A stretch of 64,000 nt of DNA from an uncultured Christensenellaceae bacterium (GTDB lineage Bacteria > Bacillota > Clostridia > Christensenellales > Borkfalkiaceae): assembly GCA_910587365.1 (NCBI GenBank), contig CAJUKJ010000006.1, forward strand, positions 21,745-85,744. Reading direction: 5' to 3'. Under the pieces are notes generated by a model. It was not told the origin of the DNA. It saw only the letters and a program-made list of their open reading frames with translations, and did not search any database. A program made the translations under genes and the position numbers. This document shows positions 9,301-15,616 of the stretch, piece after piece; within the stretch, counting starts at the first letter, position 1; every line of letters begins with the position of its first letter.

Positions 9301-12300
9301 GAGTGCAAGGCTTATCCCCTCGTACTCTGCCGTTATATCTACCTTGGATGCGATTTCATCCTTGTAGTTTACGTATGCAACCGCATTGAGGTTTAACCCC
9401 TCGATAAGTCCGTTAAGTCCAAGCTCCACTTTCAAAGTTTTGCTGTTGAGTATTGCATATACACTGTTGATGTATCCGATTATATCTACATAATCGCCGT
9501 CGGGCTTAGCTACCGTTTCATCCGAACCCGTTACTTTGACGCTGAGTCCGATATTTTCAATGTTTGCCGTAAGCGTTGAGTTTGTAGTGTATTCGAGTGC
9601 CGCTTTACCGAACTGTATCCCCAAATCCACGCCGAACACGCCGAGTATTTCGTCTACGTCCACCGTCACTTTAAGCGACGTGTTGTCCGCCTCGATTATG
9701 TCGTTATAATTGAGTCCGAGCGCGTATGATATCGCCTTTGCAAGCACATCGCTCTGTCCGTCCGAAAGAGTCGCTCTTTCAGTACCGAACAGTGCTATTA
9801 TCTGTTTAACAGCGTCAACGGTGTCCTTTATATCGCAATAAACTTTCGCGTCGTATGCGTTGCCGTTGAATTCTGTAAGATTGAGATATAATTTGCCGTA
9901 ACCGCCGTCGTATACGTAGTATGCGTTGAGTGCAAGGCTTATCCCCTCATACTCTGCCGTTATTTCTACCTTGGATGCGATTTCATCCTTGTAGTTTACG
10001 TATGCAACCGCATTAAGGTTTAACCCCTCGATAAGTCCGTCAAGACCAAGCTCCACTTTCAAAGTTTTGCTGTTGAGTATTGCATACACGCTGTTGATAT
10101 AATTGACTATATCTACGTAATTACCGTCGGGTTTTACTACTGCTTTGTCACTGCCGTTAACGGCTACGTTAAGACCGTATTTGTCAAGGTTGGCGTTAAG
10201 GCTTACCTTTCCGTCCGCACCGTTTATAAGTTTGAGTCCTACCGTCCCTATCTGAACGCCGAGGTCAACATCCAATTCGTTTAACAGCTCATCCGCGTCA
10301 AGAGTAAGACCGATACTGTCTTTATTCCCTTCAAGACCGATTAAAATTTTGCCGAAATTGAGGTTTAGAACCTTGTTTATTATCGTTGCCAAGTCGCCTG
10401 ACGCATTGCCGTCCTGCTCTGCCGAAACGGAAATTCCGTTTGCCCAGCCGATAATTTTTTTGACCGCGTCAACAGTATCTTTTACATCGCAATAAACCTT
10501 CGCGTCGTATGCGTTGCCGTTGAATTCTGTAAGGTTGAGATATACCTTGCCGTAACCGCCGTCATATACGTAGTATGCGTTGAGGGTTGCCGATATCCCC
10601 TTATATTCCGCAGTCACGTCAACCTCTGCGGCAATTCCGCTGAGATATTTAACGAAAGCCGTTGCATTTAACGTTAAACCTTCCGTTAAACCGTTAAGGG
10701 AAATGTCCACTTTAAGGCTTTCGCTGTTTAAAAGTTCATAAACCCCGTTGATATATTCCGCAATGTCTGCGGGGGTATCCGTCGGGTTGCGGCTTATTGA
10801 AGGAGAATTATCGACAGTAAGTCCGCCGCTTACGTTTATTTCTGTACCGTCATACGAAATTCCTTTTAAGCTTAAATCTTTAAAATCAAATAAGCAGCCG
10901 TCATTGCCCTTGTTATGACCGAAATTTAAAGTAATATCGGTGCCTATTTTCAGACCGAGAAGGTCGTCCGTTATAATCGAAACTGTTGCCGAAGTTTCAT
11001 TTTGCTCGTATTTAATAGCATTAAGAAGCGAGCTTAAATCCAATGTAAAACCTTCGCCGTCGGAAACACCTGCAACCTGCTTTGCCGCTGAGTCAAGACC
11101 TTTTACCCATTCCGCAAATTTGCCGACTGCGCCCGAAACCTTGTTTATATCCGCAGTCACGGCGAACGTGTCGCTGTAATAAGCGTTTACCGCACCGTTT
11201 TTAAATTCTATGTATAAGTCCTGTTTGCCGCTGTCTTTTCTGCCAAGCTGGAAACGCACGTCCAAAGTACCCAAAACGTTGCCCATATCAGGAAGGGCTA
11301 TAAATACTTTGCCGTCATATTGAGTTTCGCCGATTGTTATATCAAGAGCGAACTGCTGCCCCTCAGCCGTAAGCACTTTACCGAAACCACCGCCGAGTAC
11401 GTCCACGATTTCGTGCTTGCATTCGTCGTTTGTAGGTTTATCGCCAGCATTTATATTGCCGACGTAGCCTTTATAGTAATTTTCAAAATAAGCATAGTTA
11501 TCGTTACCAAAGCCGCTTGCGGTGTAGTCGAAGTTCGTTGTAGTCTTGGAATTGCTGTCCTGTGACATTCCTCCAAGCGCACTCGGGGAAATTTTTGCTC
11601 TTTCTTCACAATACGTACTTAAAACCTGCCAATTACCGTCAAAGGTAAAGGTTATTTCTATTTTTTTATATTCGGGAAAGCCTTTTAAACTACCCCTCGT
11701 CTTCATTCCGTACTGATACCAGCAGGCGGCACCCTCGTTGAGATAGTACTTCTGCGAATAGGTTCCGTCGCCGTTGTCTATAACGTCGTCCGCACTGATA
11801 ACCGAATCTTTATCCAAAACGTAAACCGAAAGTTCGGTTGAAAATTCGCCGTACTTGTAGAGGTATGCTTCACTGTCATAATATTCGGGTTGGTCGGTAC
11901 TCCAATCAATCGATGTAGGTACCGAAGTCTTCTTGGGCTTTTTACCCTTTCTCATATAGGCGTCTTTGTCGCCAACAAAGCAAGACTGGGTCGATGACTG
12001 CACTAACATCGAATACGACAAATCGGAACAGATCATTACGCTTTGTCCTATTCCGCTAAGCTGCGAGTTTTTATAGTCCTTCCAGCTTTGCGTAACCTGC
12101 TCGTATCCCCCCATCGCCTTCGTAGAGTTATACGCATACACGTGATAAGAAGGCTGTCCGTCGAGTACGGTAGCCATATAGCCGATATTTTCAAGCGCGG
12201 TATGCTGTGTGGGAAGTGAACCGTCGGTAGGCAAAGCCTCCCTTACCGTGGTACGCCCTTTTACGGTATCCACGGGACCGTGCTTTTTACAGGCGGAAAG

Positions 12301-12372
12301 TCCGCCGGCAAAGGTCGCCGTACATAATATTCCAAGCAGCGTAACCGCTATAGTTCTAAAAGGTCTTTTCAT
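3325..12372 (-). CDS. giant repeat-containing surface lipoprotein (about 3,015 residues)
   Basis: I place the start at ATG 12372: AAGGA lies 9 nt upstream, and the protein then opens with a lipoprotein signal (positive residues, hydrophobic core, LSAC, lipidated Cys28). It should therefore be anchored outside the cytoplasmic membrane. Residues ~30-330 are a soluble region. Residues ~370-1,400 hold repeated modules of about 209 residues, each with the core YYVYDGGYGKVYLNLTEFNG and a following IKDTVDAVK segment; two are almost identical in DNA. Related, more diverged beta-rich modules continue to ~2,000. The C-terminal third has InlB/Flg_new-like repeats (GWYFDENHTLP, FAGWALANAD) and a leucine-rich BspA-like stretch near 2,400. 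There is no LPXTG sorting signal. Function is unknown; adhesion or surface-layer roles are inferred only from architecture. It has its own promoter and terminator. Confidence 0.9.
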   Translation of the reverse strand: MKRPFRTIAVTLLGILCTATFAGGLSACKKHGPVDTVKGRTTVREALPTDGSLPTQHTALENIGYMATVLDGQPSYHVYAYNSTKAMGGYEQVTQSWKDYKNSQLSGIGQSVMICSDLSYSMLVQSSTQSCFVGDKDAYMRKGKKPKKTSVPTSIDWSTDQPEYYDSEAYLYKYGEFSTELSVYVLDKDSVISADDVIDNGDGTYSQKYYLNEGAACWYQYGMKTRGSLKGFPEYKKIEITFTFDGNWQVLSTYCEERAKISPSALGGMSQDSNSKTTTNFDYTASGFGNDNYAYFENYYKGYVGNINAGDKPTNDECKHEIVDVLGGGFGKVLTAEGQQFALDITIGETQYDGKVFIALPDMGNVLGTLDVRFQLGRKDSGKQDLYIEFKNGAVNAYYSDTFAVTADINKVSGAVGKFAEWVKGLDSAAKQVAGVSDGEGFTLDLSSLLNAIKYEQNETSATVSIITDDLLGLKIGTDITLNFGHNKGNDGCLFDFKDLSLKGISYDGTEINVSGGLTVDNSPSISRNPTDTPADIAEYINGVYELLNSESLKVDISLNGLTEGLTLNATAFVKYLSGIAAEVDVTAEYKGISATLNAYYVYDGGYGKVYLNLTEFNGNAYDAKVYCDVKDTVDAVKKIIGWANGISVSAEQDGNASGDLATIINKVLNLNFGKILIGLEGNKDSIGLTLDADELLNELDVDLGVQIGTVGLKLINGADGKVSLNANLDKYGLNVAVNGSDKAVVKPDGNYVDIVNYINSVYAILNSKTLKVELGLDGLIEGLNLNAVAYVNYKDEIASKVEITAEYEGISLALNAYYVYDGGYGKLYLNLTEFNGNAYDAKVYCDIKDTVDAVKQIIALFGTERATLSDGQSDVLAKAISYALGLNYNDIIEADNTSLKVTVDVDEILGVFGVDLGIQFGKAALEYTTNSTLTANIENIGLSVKVTGSDETVAKPDGDYVDIIGYINSVYAILNSKTLKVELGLNGLIEGLNLNAVAYVNYKDEIASKVDITAEYEGISLALNAYYVYDGGYGKLYLNLTEFNGNAYDAKVYCDIKDTVDAVKQIIALFGTERATLSDGQSDVLAKAISYALGLNYNDIIEADNTSLKVTVDVDEILGVFGVDLGIQFGKAALEYTTNSTLTANIENIGLSVKVTGSDETVAKPDGDYVDIIKYIDSIYGLLLSESYEIALSVNGNAAGVISYLEGATVEGTILIQPAKDFSSVAVKADVTVNYCGNEISLIAHYVYDGGYGDVYLNVTAINGVKCDAKVYCDIQDTVNAVKQLIDAIQGAPALAMDGEPVISNKTAEIVKAVLSIDYPSIIKQFKATDTVLNATVDADAIVALFVENLGVSFGEVSLTFNNATEAAGASLIGNVPALGLEMGFKGSAKTVIIPDVNSYLNLTDLILLVQKATAEAQEIIAAQDVVFELNAEVIVDGVSMKIKGNGEASWIDGKIRVAADAVLSIAENGKSDSVDVKFVYDETAADDKPLVRFAINSYGMEIYRSDIDGLVNDFNDIIDAVNKLLGKTAQTEIEQVSIPAAQGGIGVDVKDILDLINTDNAQAIIKTVLGFVSDLTVQLQYSEGQPDVYGILISHAVNGNLQLSSNGNLALNLDVYNNNGTKITGVNASVAAGAGSLISDIDATLNGNDYTLCKSSETEKFIKVLYNYLFELIDNKLSVNEILGSSTFTVNVKFNGAESAISEIQNISVNAKLYYTEGLSGDKTGSKLVEAEIKLNIGAIPVELNARYSGQYVYIELLNIAGTQLDGMKFKADVHEIYSAAETVVKIITSENLAGIVAKFGGSAQTVSVLSEEGEQTKLGITEILAKILNLDFNKVVNFSKDAETGESILTLNPDVVLGEFGIDVNLGTVTASVNASTHKICVNAKLDGKQPWLALDAYADSENRRGTLDTEAYIDISFVSTLLKDLSKSFESITADKILYSLTGTVSVNLVNMADIVIEKVTLTVGLDENDQFYFTLYGDLQKSSVAFFTVATASKVSITYSNGYIVLGRDVDGSSPKYRVVTLAYFIDNLLDKNNSPLFWWLGTGNVTGLLGLFGFSSESLGLSSGLTTPETMYMYELAKASSDDKFFLSSILNGFTVNTDGNPLTYKTGDNAVSALNLKGVDRYYALDINANGLTGGVVPVLYAAIMRDGVNGGISGLKAYAKVKSYITANINLDGVTSDHKPNYYNTFDAETAINGYVAESPSNHTTPIFGMYDSANNAYYSSNVLDTVTLKVVGVDGNEDSYDLRYGSTVYLSSTFAPEWTDENKNHTYIYKDADGNVLGESIVLEADSTVYIYKAEDVVVKKEIVFHTGVDGVGDVSAALVADENSAVSLQQYEISDYTLIGWYFDENHTLPITDAAAFDGTDVYCVYAKSVVTVNGVKYKLYNVDGVLTYHVNGFDENGILPYTASGSVLILESSIGGYPVTEIDVASLKLSNIKNIVVPASITVVNADAFMDNKDMESAVFLADKVFFGGSSWTNDGNRYPFYGTGTSADENVTILNIYYNIAESVGSNFETSTKGNTDWMGFKKDGSKYKYIGDNGGSRNGWRVDHDGKQVGEGNYNWAYVNYEIVSVNNNKSIDVKSVSFAQLVNINTVAKGAEEIAAYVKDVLNGLTKANGYINAFNVEVSGGVELNGTAYTLTITITELPQDEWYYLLSVESAIVGLSSGVTTINGNYETVDGLTYVQTGAEVTVISLGDETYNAFAGWTSTNSNLVLTNTEAEMTFAMPVGSTKLYSAWKADYAENIYVYSEVAFTYNGVEYGTQSVEITNAAVGRPLADAKAVESGKYTFAGWALANADNSLAFIDVPSVQSSESEVTYYAIWFVNREEVTSINGKFISGTTNPNADSSGVSVSVDTSKVAGFNKWYADAAFTDAIESFTVSTTVLYARMKYSFTYTFSGNGDTYFYVNSPESDSSLNKNNSTAKGNSYGNTVEVFEGVEICVSITNEKHTVIIAIGDEIVNVRAKKRNGLFNGYSAGEMREFTLETLDGDWKDNCTVVKGNINLVATF
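8861..10107 (-). repeat. 627-bp near-identical tandem duplication inside the giant lipoprotein gene
   Basis: The segments beginning at 8861 and 9488 match almost base for base over about 600 bp (period 627 bp = 209 codons), with only scattered differences. Flanking modules of the same length are clearly diverged, so this pair looks like a recent duplication or gene conversion. Confidence 0.9.
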
Positions 12373-12405
12373 ATATTTTTCCTTATAATACAAGTTTACT
12401 TTGTC

Positions 12406-12434
12406 AGTATAACTTATTGTATTGACTATGTCAA
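12406..12434 (-). promoter_or_regulatory. sigma-A promoter of the giant lipoprotein gene
   Basis: Minus strand: TTGACA (12434-12429), 17-nt spacer, TATACT (12411-12406), about 34 nt before the ATG. The -35 element lies in a palindrome TTGACTATGTCAA (12422-12434), and TTGACTAA recurs at about 12441, so an operator is possible. Confidence 0.75.
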
Positions 12435-12556
12435 ATGAATTTGACTAATTGTAATAAAAAAATATTACATCTGACAAGAAAAAAACAACAATAAAGACAG
12501 GAAAATCCAAAATTTTTATTTCAACTATATATATAATTAAAAAAAAGGAGAGTGCT

Positions 12557-13288
12557 ATGGCAAAAAAAATTTATATGACAAACTTAAAAGGCGGTGCCGG
12601 TGTGACAACCTGTTGCGTTGGCTTGGGCATCGCGCTTGCTAATGCGGGCGAAAGAACGCTTATTGTGGACGGCGACTGCGACTGCGCCTGCGCGCTTCAA
12701 ATAGGCGGGTGTGCAAATATGCATGTGTACACTCTTGCAGACTACTCAAAAGGCGGGTGCCGCGCAAAGCAGACGCTTGTTTCACACCCGAAAATAAGCA
12801 ACCTGTCCTTCTGCCCCTCCCTCGGACTTGAAGATGACGAAGTTGCCGAGCATGCCGTTGACGAGCTTGACGGATTGTTCGATTACATACTTTTGGACAA
12901 GATTGCAAAAAAGAAGTGCGACTCTGCAATTATAGTAACCGAACCGTTTGTTCCGTCCGTAAAGAGTGCGGACTGCTGTAAGGCAAAGCTTTCCGACGGA
13001 GGAATTAAGGACGTGGGGTTAATTGTAAACAAATTAAACGGCGGTGTGATTTTAAGCGGCGAGGTTATGACCGCGCAGGAAATTGCAGCACTTTTGCGGC
13101 TGCCGTTAAAGGCGGTTATTCCCGAAGACCTGTCTTTACCCGTGGGAAAGTGGAAAAAATCTACCGTCAAGTGCTTTAAAGTTGCCGCAGATATGATTAC
13201 GGGAAAGCGCGAAGTAATTTGCAACGTCTTATCTTCTTATTTCGGCATTAACGGATTTATTAAAAGAAAAGTGAGGGAAAAATTATGA
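12557..13288 (+). CDS. MinD-like protein with a degenerate ATPase site
   Basis: A 243-residue protein aligned along its length with MinD: N-terminal YMTNLKGGAGVTTCC, LIVDGD (Walker A'), RAKQTLVSHPKISNLSFCPS, FDYILLD, and AAD-type C-terminal helix. It ends in a short basic amphipathic helix (INGFIKRKVREKL), the position of the MinD membrane-targeting sequence. Two key sites are altered. The deviant Walker A normally reads KGGVGKTT; here the P-loop lysine is valine (KGGAGVTT), with only the signature lysine kept. The switch II segment DCPAG is replaced by DKIAK. ATP hydrolysis is therefore doubtful. A good SD (AAGGAG) precedes the ATG, and the stop overlaps the next gene by ATGA. Probably a septum-placement paralogue; other ParA-family roles cannot be excluded. 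Confidence 0.75.
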   Translation: MAKKIYMTNLKGGAGVTTCCVGLGIALANAGERTLIVDGDCDCACALQIGGCANMHVYTLADYSKGGCRAKQTLVSHPKISNLSFCPSLGLEDDEVAEHAVDELDGLFDYILLDKIAKKKCDSAIIVTEPFVPSVKSADCCKAKLSDGGIKDVGLIVNKLNGGVILSGEVMTAQEIAALLRLPLKAVIPEDLSLPVGKWKKSTVKCFKVAADMITGKREVICNVLSSYFGINGFIKRKVREKL

Positions 13289-13497
13289 ACGGCGTAAACA
13301 GACTTTTATCGCTTGACAGGGAAGATATGTCAGACTTCGAGCGCGAACTTTTTTTAAACGATATGAAGCGCGTGTACGACGAATACTTTGAAGTTGACAG
13401 CGACCCTTCGCTTGAAATTACCCGTGCGGAAAACGGGTTTATTATCTGCGTGCTGTTAACGGCAAGACGAATTAAAAACGTAAAAAAGCCGCAGTAA
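13285..13497 (+). CDS. MinE-like small protein
   Basis: A 70-residue protein translationally coupled (ATGA) to the MinD-like gene. The segment LDREDMSDFERELFLNDM followed by KRVYDEYFEVDSD parallels the MinE pattern 'HDRADLSPELLE.LKEDILEVISKYVEID', then comes an alternating beta strand (GFIICVLLTARRI) where MinE has its second strand. It is shorter than E. coli MinE (88), mainly at the N-terminal membrane-binding and anti-MinCD segment. MinE stimulates MinD ATPase and confers topological specificity. With a MinD partner that appears unable to hydrolyse ATP, its job here is unclear. Family match is by pattern and by neighbour. Confidence 0.6.
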   Translation: MNGVNRLLSLDREDMSDFERELFLNDMKRVYDEYFEVDSDPSLEITRAENGFIICVLLTARRIKNVKKPQ

Positions 13498-13565
13498 GCG
13501 TTCCGCTTAACTGCGTATCTTAATTACCGCATCGCAAGACTGACTTGCTGCCCGTCAAACTTAAA

Positions 13566-13602
13566 GGCGCGCCCTTCGCAAAAGAAGGGCGCGCCGCTTT
13601 TT
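13566..13602. terminator. bidirectional Rho-independent terminator
   Basis: GGCGCGCCCTTC / GCAAAA / GAAGGGCGCGCC followed by GCTTTTT on the plus strand. It lies between the convergent minE-like and S41 protease genes and touches the protease stop. Confidence 0.85.
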
Positions 13603-14893
13603 ACCTCGATTTAATTATGTCCACTGCGGCTTTCAGCTCGCCGTCGGATTTGGTGTGCTGCCATTCGGTGTAAACGGGCGTACAGCCGTCCCCAACGGTT
13701 AACCCCTTGTCGTGTATACAGGTAGTTTTATCGGGCCAGTAAATCTGCGCGGTAGTCAGCTTCAACACCTCTCCCGTCATACCGTTTTCAAACGAAGACT
13801 GCATTATCCCCTTGCCGTAGGTACGTGACGTTTTCAATTCCTGTCCGCTTTGTTCAAGCCAGTCCATATAGTCTTCGCCGTACTGTGACAGGAATACGTT
13901 TTCCCATTTGAGTGCGCCGTAGCTTATCATCGCTCCCATAAGTGCTTCCGACGCGCTTGCCGTCCCCGAGTTTGCAAGTACGTACACATTGACATCCCTT
14001 GAAACTTTATGCGCGTTACTTCTTACTTTGGAAATTTTAAACTTTTCTTCCCGTCCGTTTTTGTCGCGGGCGAGCATTGCCAAATCGTTCGTGCCATCGG
14101 AGAACGAATATGCGATATCCTGCATAAGGCTTACGTAGCCCCCGCCGTTTGAACGCAAGTCCAGAATAAGCGACTTGCAGCCGGACGCGTTAAACTTTTC
14201 AATAAGGATATCGAATTCTTTTGAAGCAGTTCCGTAGAACTGGGAAATTTTTATATACGCCGTGTCTTCGGGGAGATAGTCGATTGCCTCTGTAAACTCT
14301 TCATAAGCCGCAAGACCTCCGCTTGCAGAATCCTTGAATACCCACGAAGTGTTTTTCATAGCCATATAAGTATAGCTTGCCGTATATTGCGACTTTGCCG
14401 CGGTATAAACCGTACCGTCTGTAGACGTAAGGTTTAACTTTACACCGTCGGATGCCGAATTTATCAAATTTTGAAAATCGGCGGCAGACGCAAAATCCGC
14501 TTCTTCCCCGCCCTGTAAGCTTCCGCTTTTAAGCCATTCGCCTGCACGTAAACCGCATATATATGCGGGGGAATTGCCCGAAACGGAAGAAATATATACT
14601 CCCCTGTCGGGTACGTAGGAATAGGATATGCCAAGCCCGCTTTTAGACCCTGCATTACTTTTTAACGTAGCCGCGTACTCTTCCTTGGTATAATATGCAG
14701 AATATCTGTCAAGAAATTTATTGGCGTTACCCTTTAAATCGTTTTCGTCAAAAGCCGACGCATCTACCGGATAGTAATAATATTTTTCAATCGTTTTAAC
14801 AAACCAGTCGTAAGAAGACGTACAGCCTGCAAACAGACAAACAATTAAAACCAACGCCACGGCAATAAAAGTTTTAAATAACCTATTTTTCAT
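13601..14893 (-). CDS. S41 family (C-terminal processing) peptidase, lipoprotein
   Basis: Start ATG 14893 (GAGGT, then 4 nt) gives 430 residues; an upstream extension has no SD. The N-terminus is a lipoprotein signal with lipobox LFAGC (Cys about 24), so the enzyme is membrane-anchored outside the cell. A PDZ-like domain follows (GLGISYSY ... VYISSVSGNSPAYICGL), then the S41 catalytic domain: LILDLRSNGGGYVS, the nucleophile serine in NSGTASASEAL (about residue 310) and the general-base lysine in YGKGIMQ (about 360). S41 CtpA/CtpB proteases cut C-terminal tails of exported or signalling proteins; some act in sporulation signalling. The substrate here is unknown. It follows the PucR-type HTH gene by 7 bp, so the two are probably co-transcribed. 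Confidence 0.9.
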   Translation of the reverse strand: MKNRLFKTFIAVALVLIVCLFAGCTSSYDWFVKTIEKYYYYPVDASAFDENDLKGNANKFLDRYSAYYTKEEYAATLKSNAGSKSGLGISYSYVPDRGVYISSVSGNSPAYICGLRAGEWLKSGSLQGGEEADFASAADFQNLINSASDGVKLNLTSTDGTVYTAAKSQYTASYTYMAMKNTSWVFKDSASGGLAAYEEFTEAIDYLPEDTAYIKISQFYGTASKEFDILIEKFNASGCKSLILDLRSNGGGYVSLMQDIAYSFSDGTNDLAMLARDKNGREEKFKISKVRSNAHKVSRDVNVYVLANSGTASASEALMGAMISYGALKWENVFLSQYGEDYMDWLEQSGQELKTSRTYGKGIMQSSFENGMTGEVLKLTTAQIYWPDKTTCIHDKGLTVGDGCTPVYTEWQHTKSDGELKAAVDIIKSR

Positions 14894-14900
14894 TTTTACC

Positions 14901-15308
14901 TCATTTAAGCTCGTAAAGAACCCGCAATATCTCAAAAGTAACCGCCATATCGAACTTTCTTAAATCAAGCCCGGTTTCGTTGGATATTTTGTTAAGACGG
15001 TAAATAAGCGTGTTTCTGTGCATATACAAGACGCGCGCCGTTTCGGAAACGTTCATTCCGTTTTTTAAAAAGGCGTCTACCGTGGACATCGTGTCGCCGT
15101 CCTCGAATATCCTTGCAAAATTTTTTAAATCGTAACCCGAAATAAGACGTTCCCTCTGGGCTTTTGAAAGCTGCGAAATAATGTCCGAAAGGGTTATATT
15201 TGCGGGAGGAAAAGCCGTTCGTTCAGGCATATCCCCGCCCCAATTGGATTTTTCGGCATTATTTTGCTCTGCCCTTTTCCCTTCCTTTTCATCGTATGGA
15301 TTACTCAT
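14901..15308 (-). CDS. small PucR/CdaR-type helix-turn-helix protein
   Basis: Start ATG 15308, with AGGAGAG 6 nt upstream, gives 135 residues. The C-terminal half is a PucR-type HTH: NVSETARVLYMHRNTLIYRL, then NKISNETGLDLRKF and a final helix. The N-terminal ~45 residues are hydrophilic and low in complexity. The usual PucR/CdaR sensory domains are absent, so this is a stand-alone HTH protein. Its promoter faces that of the membrane protein at 15617, and the S41 protease follows directly. It may control this small cluster (inference). Confidence 0.75.
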   Translation of the reverse strand: MSNPYDEKEGKRAEQNNAEKSNWGGDMPERTAFPPANITLSDIISQLSKAQRERLISGYDLKNFARIFEDGDTMSTVDAFLKNGMNVSETARVLYMHRNTLIYRLNKISNETGLDLRKFDMAVTFEILRVLYELK

Positions 15309-15329
15309 ATTTTCTCTCCTTTGTAAAGT

Positions 15330-15358
15330 ATTATAACTCTGATTACGTAAATTTGCAA
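15330..15358 (-). promoter_or_regulatory. sigma-A promoter of the HTH-S41 protease pair
   Basis: Minus strand: TTGCAA (15358-15353), 17-nt spacer, TATAAT (15335-15330), 21 nt before the HTH start codon. Confidence 0.65.
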
Positions 15359-15507
15359 TAGTTTGCGGCAATCCTATTGTATTTAACGTATTGCGTATAA
15401 ATACCGCTTGCGGGCGTAAAATATTAAAAAAGAGTTTTTTATAAAGTCTTAATATGCTTGGCGAAAGGCAAATATTACCTGTTAAAGCAATTTTTATCAA
15501 TTATTTC

Positions 15508-15536
15508 TTGACAACCCGCATAAAGTGTATTAAAAT
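15508..15536 (+). promoter_or_regulatory. sigma-A promoter of the Pro-Val-Gln membrane protein
   Basis: TTGACA (15508-15513), 17-nt spacer, TAAAAT (15531-15536), 80 nt before the ATG. The rest of the 308-bp divergent region shows no other clear element. Confidence 0.75.
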
Positions 15537-15616
15537 GATAAATGCCAATATTTCCCTAATATATAGGGGTTAATTAATAAATTTTAAGTTTCCGACGGAA
15601 AATCAGGAGAAATTCA

